Shown here: positions 1 through 5,962 of the stretch, one piece after another
Layout of the letters: each line of letters starts with the position of its first letter
Position numbering within the stretch: position 1 is the stretch's first letter
Assembly: GCA_937923365.1 (NCBI GenBank)
Contig: CALAIJ010000286.1
Coordinates: forward strand, 1-6,738
Direction: 5' to 3'
DNA: 6,738 nt
Source of the DNA: an uncultured Sulfitobacter sp.
GTDB taxonomy: Bacteria; Pseudomonadota; Alphaproteobacteria; Rhodobacterales; Rhodobacteraceae
Notes under the pieces: generated by a model
What the model was told of the DNA's origin: nothing
Database searches by the model: none
What the model saw: the letters and a program-made list of their open reading frames with translations, nothing else
Position numbers and translations under genes: made by a program

Positions 1-1570
1 GCACAGCCTCAAGGAAACCGGCCGCGCAGCACCTGAGGGTGAACCGTCCAGTTTCAACAGCGTCTTTGATTTGCTGATCGCTGATGAGCAGCCTACACCG
101 GAGCTGACCATCCCCCCTGAGGCCGATACGCCGAAAACAGCCGACATGGGCGACGCACAAGATGGCGATCCGGATGGGCCCGCACCACAGGCAAAGACAG
201 AGCCTGAAACACCGGATGCAACGCATCCAACCAGTGACGGACGGCTCGAGCCTCCTGATGGCAGTGCCAATGAGGTCCTGCGGGCACGGCAGTCTGATTC
301 GCCAATCTTGGCACCTGCGACGTCGGCGCACGGCGCCACGGATGATGCCCCGGCAGAGGCTGCCGCAAGCACAACAGGCTTCTCTCACGCAGGACTGCAA
401 GAGGTGTCCCAGATGATGCATCCACCGCGCGGACAGGTGAATTCCGACATCAGACAGGCCGCTTCGGGGCGTGATGCGCCCAAGGGGGGTCAGTCGACGA
501 GGGACGGGCCTGAACTGCCTGATCCGAAAGTCCCGACAGCGCAACCAATGCCCCCGGCCCATCCCGTCGCGGAACACTTCGATGCAGCTATCACGCCGAA
601 CACACAGGAGTATCCACGCATGCCTGAGAACCTCGCGCGCGATGCAAGTGCTGCTGCCACCCCGCTGCGCCAATCACCTTCCCCAGATGACGTGCCCGTG
701 GCACAGCCTGTCTTACCACGAAACACCATTGACCGGCTTGTAAACCAATCGGTGCATTTGCCTGTCACGGGCGGTGGGGAAACTGACGCCTCAATCAGCA
801 GAATGCGCCCGTCTGAAATGACGGCGTCGCAGGCTTCGGCCGTGACCACCCCGCAACAGACAGGCACACCGCAGGTACCAGCACCGCCCGCGTCAGCCCT
901 CCGCAGCGTACCGGGTGATCCCGCGCCAAGGTCATCTGAGCGTTTCGAGATGCCCCGCCACCAAACTGTGGAGACGGCCCCCAGAGCCAATGCAACGGTG
1001 ACGCAACAAGCAGCGGCCCCTGCGCCAATGATGGTGCCGGTTCCCTGGACCGCTTCAACATCGCAGGACGTTCAGAAAATGGACATGACGGAGTTGCGAT
1101 TGACCGATGTTGGCGCCCCGTCATCACGCGCTGAACTGGGCCAAACCACGATGCAGACCGCCATGCCGCAACGGGCGGACCTGCCCGCTCAGGTTGCCCG
1201 CCAGTTGGCAGAGGCGTTGCCCCAGACCCAAAACCGCCCTGTTGAGATCACGCTCTCCCCCGAGGAATTGGGGCGTGTCCGCCTGTCCCTCACCCTATCC
1301 GAATCGCAGGTGACCGTGAACCTGCTTGCCGAACGTCCCGAGACGTTGGACCTGCTGCGGCGTCACATAGACATGCTGGGCGAGGAATTCCGCGCCTTGG
1401 GCTACGAGAATATCGCCTTCGCCTTTGGTGGCGAGGGGGGCAGCACATCGGCTGACACCGGCACAGGGCAGAACGCAGACGGCGCGCCCTCTGGCGGCGA
1501 TGCACCAGATACTTCGACAGTGGTCGCGCTTCAAAGCGGTGCGGTCACGGGCCTCGATCTTCGACTTTGA
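1..1570 (+). CDS. fliK: Flagellar hook-length control protein FliK, 5'-partial
   Basis: FliK is the secreted molecular ruler of the flagellar export apparatus. It measures the growing hook and, through its C-terminal domain, makes FlhB switch from hook to filament substrates. The frame is open from base 2, so the start lies outside the window; the TTG at 71 is an internal leucine codon, not a start. About 522 residues are visible. Bases 2-1180 encode a long low-complexity stretch rich in Pro, Ala, Thr, Gln and Asp, as expected of the extended ruler part. Bases 1181-1430 encode the conserved C-terminal domain (Flg_hook family), starting LPAQVARQLAEAL, with the signature LSPEELGRVRLSL from 1253 and an amphipathic segment ending in FAFGG. 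A Gly/Ser/Asp-rich tail follows, ending in TGA at 1568-1570. flgD starts 16 bases later, so the two are very probably co-transcribed. The N-terminal part is too variable to confirm by eye; the call rests on the C-terminal domain and on flgD. Confidence 0.9.
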   Translation, partial: HSLKETGRAAPEGEPSSFNSVFDLLIADEQPTPELTIPPEADTPKTADMGDAQDGDPDGPAPQAKTEPETPDATHPTSDGRLEPPDGSANEVLRARQSDSPILAPATSAHGATDDAPAEAAASTTGFSHAGLQEVSQMMHPPRGQVNSDIRQAASGRDAPKGGQSTRDGPELPDPKVPTAQPMPPAHPVAEHFDAAITPNTQEYPRMPENLARDASAAATPLRQSPSPDDVPVAQPVLPRNTIDRLVNQSVHLPVTGGGETDASISRMRPSEMTASQASAVTTPQQTGTPQVPAPPASALRSVPGDPAPRSSERFEMPRHQTVETAPRANATVTQQAAAPAPMMVPVPWTASTSQDVQKMDMTELRLTDVGAPSSRAELGQTTMQTAMPQRADLPAQVARQLAEALPQTQNRPVEITLSPEELGRVRLSLTLSESQVTVNLLAERPETLDLLRRHIDMLGEEFRALGYENIAFAFGGEGGSTSADTGTGQNADGAPSGGDAPDTSTVVALQSGAVTGLDLRL

Positions 1571-1574
1571 AACA

Positions 1575-1579
1575 AAGGA
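1575..1579 (+). promoter_or_regulatory. Ribosome binding site of flgD
   Basis: AAGGA lies seven bases before the ATG at 1587, in the short fliK-flgD gap. It decides the flgD start. The same frame stays open upstream to about 1425 inside fliK, but no comparable site was seen there. Confidence 0.75.
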
Positions 1580-1586
1580 CATTCCC

Positions 1587-2261
1587 ATGCTTGCGCCAAC
1601 ACTGACGAATACATCCACAAATCCCACCACATCCGCTGCCGCAGCGGCGCCAACGACGCAGGCAAACGCCCTGTCGTCCGATTTTGAGACTTTTCTGAAG
1701 ATGCTCACGGCGCAGGCGCGGTATCAGGACCCGTTGGAGCCTTTGGATTCGTCGCAATACGCCGCCCAACTGGCCCAGTTTTCAATGGTCGAACAACAGG
1801 TACAGTCAAATGACCTGCTGACGGCCCTGGCCACACAACTGGGGTCTGGGAATATGGCGCAGATGGCGGGGTGGATCGGGATGGAGGCGCGCACGACAGC
1901 TCCTGTCGCCTTTGACGGCAGCCCCCTGACATTCTACCCCAATCCAGCAGCAGCCTCTGACGAAGTGCAGCTTGTTGTCTACAATGCGAACGGTGCTGAA
2001 GTGCAGCGGAACAATCTGCCCGTCTCGGCGGAGCCCGTGCTTTGGGCAGGTGTATCCGACGATGGCAGCCCTTTCCCTGCCGGCACCTACCGATTTGAAG
2101 TGGAGAGCCGTGCAAACGGCGAATTGCTGGTGACCGACCCCGCCGAAAGCTACGCCCGCGTCACGGAAGCCCGCATGCAAGACGGGCAAACTCTGCTGAT
2201 CCTTCAGGGCGGTGTTCCTGTGCTGTCCAGCGACGTGGGTGCCCTGCGCGAACCAGGTTAA
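1587..2261 (+). CDS. flgD: Flagellar hook assembly (hook cap) protein FlgD
   Basis: FlgD is exported to the tip of the growing hook and forms the scaffold under which FlgE subunits assemble; it is lost when the hook is finished. The protein has 224 residues, normal for the family. Residues 1-30 are a Thr/Ala-rich flexible leader. Residues 33-75 hold the conserved FlgD N-terminal core: FLKMLTAQARYQDPLEP, then AAQLAQFSMVEQQVQSN. After residue 100 come the C-terminal beta domains: an Ig-like part with W153 and DDGSPFPAGTYRFEVES (158-174), and Tudor-like strands around residues 190-217 ending LLILQGGVPVLSSDV. The start is ATG 1587, chosen from the ribosome site and because the family core begins about 30 residues in. 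It follows fliK by 16 bases, probably in one operon, and no hook gene flgE follows on this side. Its TAA (2259-2261) overlaps the stop of the convergent oxidoreductase. Confidence 0.95.
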   Translation: MLAPTLTNTSTNPTTSAAAAAPTTQANALSSDFETFLKMLTAQARYQDPLEPLDSSQYAAQLAQFSMVEQQVQSNDLLTALATQLGSGNMAQMAGWIGMEARTTAPVAFDGSPLTFYPNPAAASDEVQLVVYNANGAEVQRNNLPVSAEPVLWAGVSDDGSPFPAGTYRFEVESRANGELLVTDPAESYARVTEARMQDGQTLLILQGGVPVLSSDVGALREPG

Positions 2262-3586
2262 CGGTCCGCCAAGGCAAAGCCCGCATAGGCCAAAGGCATG
2301 ACCGCCCGCCGGAAGCGCCCCAATTCAAATTTGCGCAAGGGGCGTTGCACAACTTTGGGATAGACATGGGTGGGTGTCTTCCCCTGAACCACATCCGCCA
2401 ATAGCGCACCGGAATAGCTGGCCATTGCCACGCCGTTACCGTGGTAACACAGGCTGGCGAACATGCCGTCCTGCTCGGGCACCGGACCCACAAACGGCAT
2501 CCGCCGCCGGGCGATGCACACCATGCCGGACCAGCCATGTGCCGTTTCGACGTTCTTCCACGCGGGGAACATAGTCTCAAAATCGCGCCGCGCGCGCGCC
2601 ATTGCACGGGCCTCCGATCGGGGCGATGCCATCAATCCACCGCGCACGCCAAACAGCATCCGATTGTCGGGCATCAGCCGAAAGTAATGCAGCAGCTTGC
2701 GCGTATCATAGCACGCCTGCCCGCTGGTCCAGCCCTGCGCGCCCAGCTCTGACTGGGTCAACGGGCGCGTCACAATGATGCTGGATTGCGTGGGCATGTA
2801 GCGTCCGGCAAGCCAATCCGGCAGGTCCTCGGATGAATAGCCGTTGGTAGCGATGATCACCCGTTCGGCCACGATTTCGCCCTGCGGCGTGGTCACGCGA
2901 TAGCCGTCTGATTGCCGCGTAATCCCCCGAACAGGTGTCTCATGATAAATCTGCGCCCCTGCTTTCTCTGCTGCAGCGGCCAGTCCCGTGACGTATTTGC
3001 GCGGGTTCAGACCGAAACCGATCGGTGTGGTCATCGCACCGTGAAATCCCGCATTGAGGCCTTCGGCCTCCAGACCAGCAGCCTCGATCAGGCGCGGTTC
3101 AACCCCGTAGGTCTTCGCGATACTGTCGGCCTCGCGGCGCATGGCCTCCATATCGGACGACCGGTGGGCCAATTGCGTTTCCCCGTCAGAGTGGCGATCA
3201 ACGTCGATCTTGTGGCGCGCGACCAGATCCTCGACCAGCCGGATGGAGGCGACCTCGGCCTGCCGCCATTCGCGGCATCCTTCAGGCCCCACCTGCGCCT
3301 CCAGCGCCGCGTCGTCCAACATGCCCCCACCAAGACAGCAAAACCCGCCATTGCGCCCCGAAGCACCCCAACCAACGTAGCGGTTCTCAAGAACCACCAC
3401 ATCAACGCCCGCCTGTGCCAGATGCAGCGCGGCCGAAATGCCGGTAAAACCGCCTCCGACAATCGCCACGTCGCAGCGCCGGTTCCCTTGCAAACCGGGT
3501 CTGTCGGGAATGGCACACGTCTCATCCCACCAGCACCCTGCGCGCGGGGCGTCGGAATAAGCGAAATCAGGATAGATGCGTTTCAT
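2258..3586 (-). CDS. FAD-dependent amine oxidoreductase (DAO family, PuuB/OrdL-like)
   Basis: This is a 442-residue flavoprotein of the D-amino-acid oxidase-like family, cytoplasmic and without a signal peptide. The dinucleotide-binding fold is at residues 39-67: CDVAIVGGGFTG, with the GGGFTG turn at 44-49 and an acidic E67 ending the second strand to bind the FAD ribose. The signature VGWGASGRNGG (71-81) follows, and the C-terminal FAD contact is RRRMPFVGPVPEQDG with CYHGNGVAMASYSGALLAD. Members of this subgroup include gamma-glutamylputrescine oxidase (PuuB), which forms the aldehyde, ammonia and H2O2; others oxidise secondary amines such as sarcosine. The neighbouring transaminase favours polyamine breakdown, but no gamma-glutamylputrescine synthetase (puuA) is visible, so the substrate is inferred. 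I chose ATG 3586 (MKRIYPDFAYSD): it has AGG at 3594-3596, seven bases away, and matches the usual family N-terminus. An in-frame ATG at 3643 would add 19 residues but lacks a good ribosome site. It is divergent from the GntR gene. Confidence 0.85.
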   Translation of the reverse strand: MKRIYPDFAYSDAPRAGCWWDETCAIPDRPGLQGNRRCDVAIVGGGFTGISAALHLAQAGVDVVVLENRYVGWGASGRNGGFCCLGGGMLDDAALEAQVGPEGCREWRQAEVASIRLVEDLVARHKIDVDRHSDGETQLAHRSSDMEAMRREADSIAKTYGVEPRLIEAAGLEAEGLNAGFHGAMTTPIGFGLNPRKYVTGLAAAAEKAGAQIYHETPVRGITRQSDGYRVTTPQGEIVAERVIIATNGYSSEDLPDWLAGRYMPTQSSIIVTRPLTQSELGAQGWTSGQACYDTRKLLHYFRLMPDNRMLFGVRGGLMASPRSEARAMARARRDFETMFPAWKNVETAHGWSGMVCIARRRMPFVGPVPEQDGMFASLCYHGNGVAMASYSGALLADVVQGKTPTHVYPKVVQRPLRKFELGRFRRAVMPLAYAGFALADR

Positions 3587-3648
3587 CCCGTAACCTGCCC
3601 GCGTGACGGCTTGATGTTCAAGTCCGAAAGCGCAAGACGCCATCGGGC

Positions 3649-3662
3649 AATTTGATCAGGTT
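3649..3662. promoter_or_regulatory. Candidate GntR operator, copy 1 (divergent control region)
   Basis: AATTTGATCAGGTT is centred on the palindrome TGATCA, and five of the seven outer-to-centre base pairs match between arms. The first ten bases recur exactly in front of the transaminase. It lies 62 bases from the oxidoreductase start and 78 bases before the regulator start, so it could serve either gene. It resembles, as I remember it, the Caulobacter VanR operator ATTGGATCCAAT in having AT-rich arms around GATC. Binding by the regulator is inference. Confidence 0.45.
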
Positions 3663-3691
3663 TTGCCTCATGCCGCCGGATGATCTAGTGT
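3663..3691 (+). promoter_or_regulatory. Possible promoter of the GntR gene (weak)
   Basis: TTGCCT (3663-3668) and TAGTGT (3686-3691) are separated by 17 bases and lie 49 bases before the regulator's ATG. The -10 keeps only the TA...T skeleton. The candidate operator ends directly before the -35. I could not pick a convincing promoter for the leftward oxidoreductase in the same 154-base gap. Confidence 0.25.
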
Positions 3692-3740
3692 TCGTGCAAC
3701 GCCGCAAAGATGCGGGCAGCATCAAGAGACAGACACCCCG

Positions 3741-4406
3741 ATGAACATTTCCGCCCAGACAACCGACAGCAAAACGCCCGCGCATCAACACGTCTATGCC
3801 GAGCTGCGCCAGATGATCCTGTTTGGGGATCTGGCACCGGGGCAGGCTGTGACCATTCAGGGCCTTGTCACCCGTTTGAACGCCGGCATGACACCGGTCC
3901 GCGAGGCGCTGCGGCGTCTGATTGCCGAAGGTGCGTTGACGCTGCAGGGCAACCGGCGTGTCAGCGTGCCGGTGCTGACATTGTCGGGCGTCGAAGAGCT
4001 GGGCTTTATGCGTCTCACGCTTGAGCCGGAGCTGACCCGCCGCGCTGCGCGCCATATGACATCCAAAAGTCTGGACAAGCTGCGCGGAATTGATGCCGCG
4101 TTGAACGCGGCCATCACGGCGGGCGACATCGGCGGGTACCTCACGCACAACTACCGCTTTCATTCAGTGATTTATGACAACGCCGACGCGCCGATCATGG
4201 CGGCAACCGTGGACCGCTTGTGGCTTAGCTTTGGCCCATCACTGCGCGTTGTCTGTGGCCGCTTTGGCACCGCAAACCTGCCCGACAAACACGCCGACCT
4301 GCTGGCCGCCTTTGAACGGCAGGACGTCGAAGCCGCGGCAACAGCCATGGCCGAAGACGTGTCTCAAGGCACCAAACAGGTCAGCGCAGCACTTGCCACA
4401 AGCTGA
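3741..4406 (+). CDS. GntR-family transcriptional regulator, FadR/FCD subfamily
   Basis: A 221-residue ligand-responsive DNA-binding protein, likely a dimeric repressor. Residues 15-78 form the GntR winged helix: HVYAELRQMILFGDLAPGQ, then the recognition-helix signature TPVREALRRLIAEGAL (51-66), then the wing GNRRVSVPVL. From about residue 84 an all-helical FCD effector domain follows, with LEPELTRRAARH, the motif NYRFHSVIYDNADAP (137-151) and DKHADLLAAFERQD (182-195). FCD domains often bind a metal through Asp/Asn and three His. Here N137, H141 and H184 fit, but the last position reads EDV, with D206 where His is usual. The ribosome site is weak (AAGAG, 3724-3728, twelve bases from the ATG). 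The gene lies between two amine-catabolic genes and is divergent from one of them, so those genes and itself are its likely targets. The inducer cannot be read from the sequence; an amine or its breakdown product is a guess. Confidence 0.9.
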   Translation: MNISAQTTDSKTPAHQHVYAELRQMILFGDLAPGQAVTIQGLVTRLNAGMTPVREALRRLIAEGALTLQGNRRVSVPVLTLSGVEELGFMRLTLEPELTRRAARHMTSKSLDKLRGIDAALNAAITAGDIGGYLTHNYRFHSVIYDNADAPIMAATVDRLWLSFGPSLRVVCGRFGTANLPDKHADLLAAFERQDVEAAATAMAEDVSQGTKQVSAALATS

Positions 4407-4411
4407 TTTGA

Positions 4412-4439
4412 TTGACACCTCATAATTTGATCATATTCT
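4412..4439 (+). promoter_or_regulatory. Candidate promoter of the transaminase gene
   Basis: A perfect -35 hexamer TTGACA (4412-4417) starts five bases after the regulator's stop codon. TATTCT (4434-4439), four of six bases to consensus, follows after 16 bases, with the ATG 33 bases further on. The gene can therefore probably be transcribed independently of read-through from the regulator. Confidence 0.55.
4424..4437. promoter_or_regulatory. Candidate GntR operator, copy 2 (inside the transaminase promoter)
   Basis: AATTTGATCATATT is a 14-base palindrome with one mismatched pair (six of seven pairs match). It shares its first ten bases with the copy at 3649-3658. It fills the -35/-10 spacer and covers part of the proposed -10, a classical position for repression by blocking RNA polymerase. 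A further half-site, ATTTGAT, lies 19 bases upstream at 4406-4412. Confidence 0.5.
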
Positions 4440-4460
4440 GGCAGGCAACATTTCCTGTCC

Positions 4461-4467
4461 AAAGGTG
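4461..4467 (+). promoter_or_regulatory. Ribosome binding site of the transaminase gene
   Basis: AAAGGTG lies five bases before the ATG at 4473 and fixes that start, which also gives the N-terminus expected for the family. Confidence 0.65.
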
Positions 4468-4472
4468 CCGTC

Positions 4473-5870
4473 ATGACTGCCATCACAAACCATCTGCCCA
4501 CTGCCGAGTTGCAGGCGCTGGACGCCGCACACCACATGCATCCCTTTACCACAGGCGACGAACTGGCCGCCAAGGGCGCGCGCGTTATTACCCGCGCCAA
4601 GGGTGTCTATCTGACCGACAGTGACGGCAACGAAATTCTGGACGCCATGGCAGGTCTGTGGTGCGTCAACCTTGGCTATGGCCGCCCCGAGATGGGGGCC
4701 GTCGCCGCGCGCCAAATGAACGAATTGCCGTACTACAACACCTTCTTCCAGACGACCCACGTGCCCGGCATCGCACTGGCGGCAGAGCTTGCGGAACTGG
4801 CACCAGGCACGCTGAACCACGTCTTCTTTGCCGGATCAGGATCCGAGGCAAACGACACCAACCTGCGCATGGTGCGGACCTACTGGGCCGAAAAGGGCCA
4901 GCCCGAAAAGAGCCATGTCATCAGCCGCAAGAATGCCTATCACGGGTCTTCGATGGGTTCGGGTTCTTTGGGCGGGATGACGGCGATCCATTCCCAGGGC
5001 GGATTGCCCATTCCCGGCATCCATCACATCGGTCAACCCGACTGGTGGGCCGAGGGCGGCGACATGACGCCAGAGGCGTTCGGCCTTGCCCGCGCGCAGG
5101 AACTGGAAGCAAAGATCGAAGAACTGGGCGCCGAAAACGTCGCCGCCTTCATCGGAGAGCCGGTGCAAGGGGCCGGTGGTGTGATCATTCCCCCCGCCAG
5201 CTACTGGCCCGAGATCCAGCGCATCTGCCGCAAGCACGACGTGCTTTTGATCGCGGACGAAGTCATCTGCGGCTTTGGCCGGACCGGCAACTGGTTCGGG
5301 TCCGAAACCATGGGCATCGAACCTGACATCATGACCATCGCCAAAGGGCTGTCATCGGGCTACGCGCCCATCGGTGGCTCCATCGTGTCTGACGAAATCG
5401 CCGCTGTTATCAATGCCACGGAATTCAATCACGGCTACACCTATTCAGGCCACCCCGTCTGCGCGGCTGTGGCCCTGGAAAATCTGCGCATCATGCGCGA
5501 GGAAAACATGCTGGATCATATCCGCAACGTGGCTCAGCCTGCGCTGACAGAGGCGTTGACCGCATTGGGCACACATCCTTTGGTAGGCGGTGTGAACCAG
5601 TCGGGCATGATGGCTTCCTTGCCGCTGACGCCGCACAAGGAAAGCCGCGCATCGTTTGCGGGCAACGCAGGTGACGTCGGGTATATGTGCCGCGAACATT
5701 GCTTTGCGAACAATCTGGTGATGCGCCATGTGGGCGACAGGATGATCATCTCGCCACCGCTGGTGATCACACCGGAAGAGATCGATATCTTTGCCACCCG
5801 CGCCAAGATCGCGCTGGACGCGACCTACAAAGACCTTAAGGCCAAAGACATGCTGAAGGCTGCCTCATAA
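4473..5870 (+). CDS. spuC: Class III PLP-dependent amine/putrescine:pyruvate transaminase (SpuC-like)
   Basis: A cytoplasmic, fold-type I aminotransferase of 465 residues, full length for the family. It moves the amino group of a primary amine, such as putrescine, to an acceptor that is usually pyruvate, giving an aldehyde and alanine. Visible landmarks are W63 in AGLWCVNLGYG (substrate pocket), the phosphate-binding loop GSGSEAND (121-128), Y157 in NAYHGS stacking on the cofactor, D262 in LLIADEVICGFGRTG contacting the pyridine nitrogen, the Schiff-base lysine K291 in MTIAKGLSSGYAPIGG, and R418 in NLVMRHVGDRM. R418 matches the mobile arginine that admits carboxylates in omega-transaminases. 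The sequence closely resembles, from memory, the crystallised Ruegeria pomeroyi (S)-amine transaminase and Pseudomonas SpuC. The substrate is therefore likely but not proven; taurine or beta-alanine transaminases are related alternatives. It lies 66 bases after the GntR gene and has its own promoter with a candidate operator. All catalytic residues are present. Confidence 0.92.
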   Translation: MTAITNHLPTAELQALDAAHHMHPFTTGDELAAKGARVITRAKGVYLTDSDGNEILDAMAGLWCVNLGYGRPEMGAVAARQMNELPYYNTFFQTTHVPGIALAAELAELAPGTLNHVFFAGSGSEANDTNLRMVRTYWAEKGQPEKSHVISRKNAYHGSSMGSGSLGGMTAIHSQGGLPIPGIHHIGQPDWWAEGGDMTPEAFGLARAQELEAKIEELGAENVAAFIGEPVQGAGGVIIPPASYWPEIQRICRKHDVLLIADEVICGFGRTGNWFGSETMGIEPDIMTIAKGLSSGYAPIGGSIVSDEIAAVINATEFNHGYTYSGHPVCAAVALENLRIMREENMLDHIRNVAQPALTEALTALGTHPLVGGVNQSGMMASLPLTPHKESRASFAGNAGDVGYMCREHCFANNLVMRHVGDRMIISPPLVITPEEIDIFATRAKIALDATYKDLKAKDMLKAAS

Positions 5871-5897
5871 GGCGTAACCTTCTTTTCAAAGTGGTTC

Positions 5898-5934
5898 AAA
5901 AAGCCCCGCCAGAGGCCTGACCTCTTTTGGCGGG
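5898..5934 (-). terminator. Rho-independent terminator for the leftward transglycosylase gene
   Basis: CCCGCCAGAGG (5905-5915) pairs with CCTC (5921-5924) and TGGCGGG (5928-5934), around the loop CCTGA and with a three-base TTT bulge. Read on the minus strand, the stem is followed by GC and five T (complement of 5898-5902), the usual form of an intrinsic terminator, 29 bases past the transglycosylase stop. Read on the plus strand there is no T-run after the stem, so stopping of transaminase transcripts here is less certain, although the hairpin could still help. Confidence 0.75.
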
Positions 5935-5962
5935 TGCACCCTTCTGCATCAAGCGCCTGGGA

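Noticed and set aside
71..73. TTG as start of fliK, and likewise TTG at 6688 as start of the transglycosylase
   Set aside because: Both frames stay open to the window edge, and the upstream residues continue the family-like sequence, so both genes are cut by the window rather than starting there.
490..990. Long leftward open frame (166 codons) opposite fliK, with others at 795-1127 and 1295-1708
   Set aside because: They are mirror frames of a G+C-rich, low-complexity gene. The translations are Cys/Arg/Trp-rich without recognisable domains, and fliK with its conserved C-terminal domain explains the region.
2257..2262. GTTAAC resembling a CtrA half-site close to flagellar genes
   Set aside because: It lies at the 3' ends of two convergent genes, has no second half-site at the required spacing, and is explained by the overlapping stop codons.
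2912..3655. Rightward open frame of 247 codons opposite the oxidoreductase
   Set aside because: The opposite strand encodes a complete flavoprotein with all expected motifs. The antisense translation has no recognisable family and no ribosome site that I could support.
4658..5326. Second rightward open frame of 222 codons inside the transaminase gene
   Set aside because: It is an out-of-frame shadow rich in Arg and His. The main frame carries every catalytic residue of the transaminase without interruption.
5741..5770. TGATCA palindromes (GATGATCATC, GTGATCAC) similar to the operator core
   Set aside because: They lie in coding sequence for conserved transaminase residues (RMIIS and LVIT) and lack the AATT arm. 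The six-base core alone is common and occurs in other coding parts of the window.
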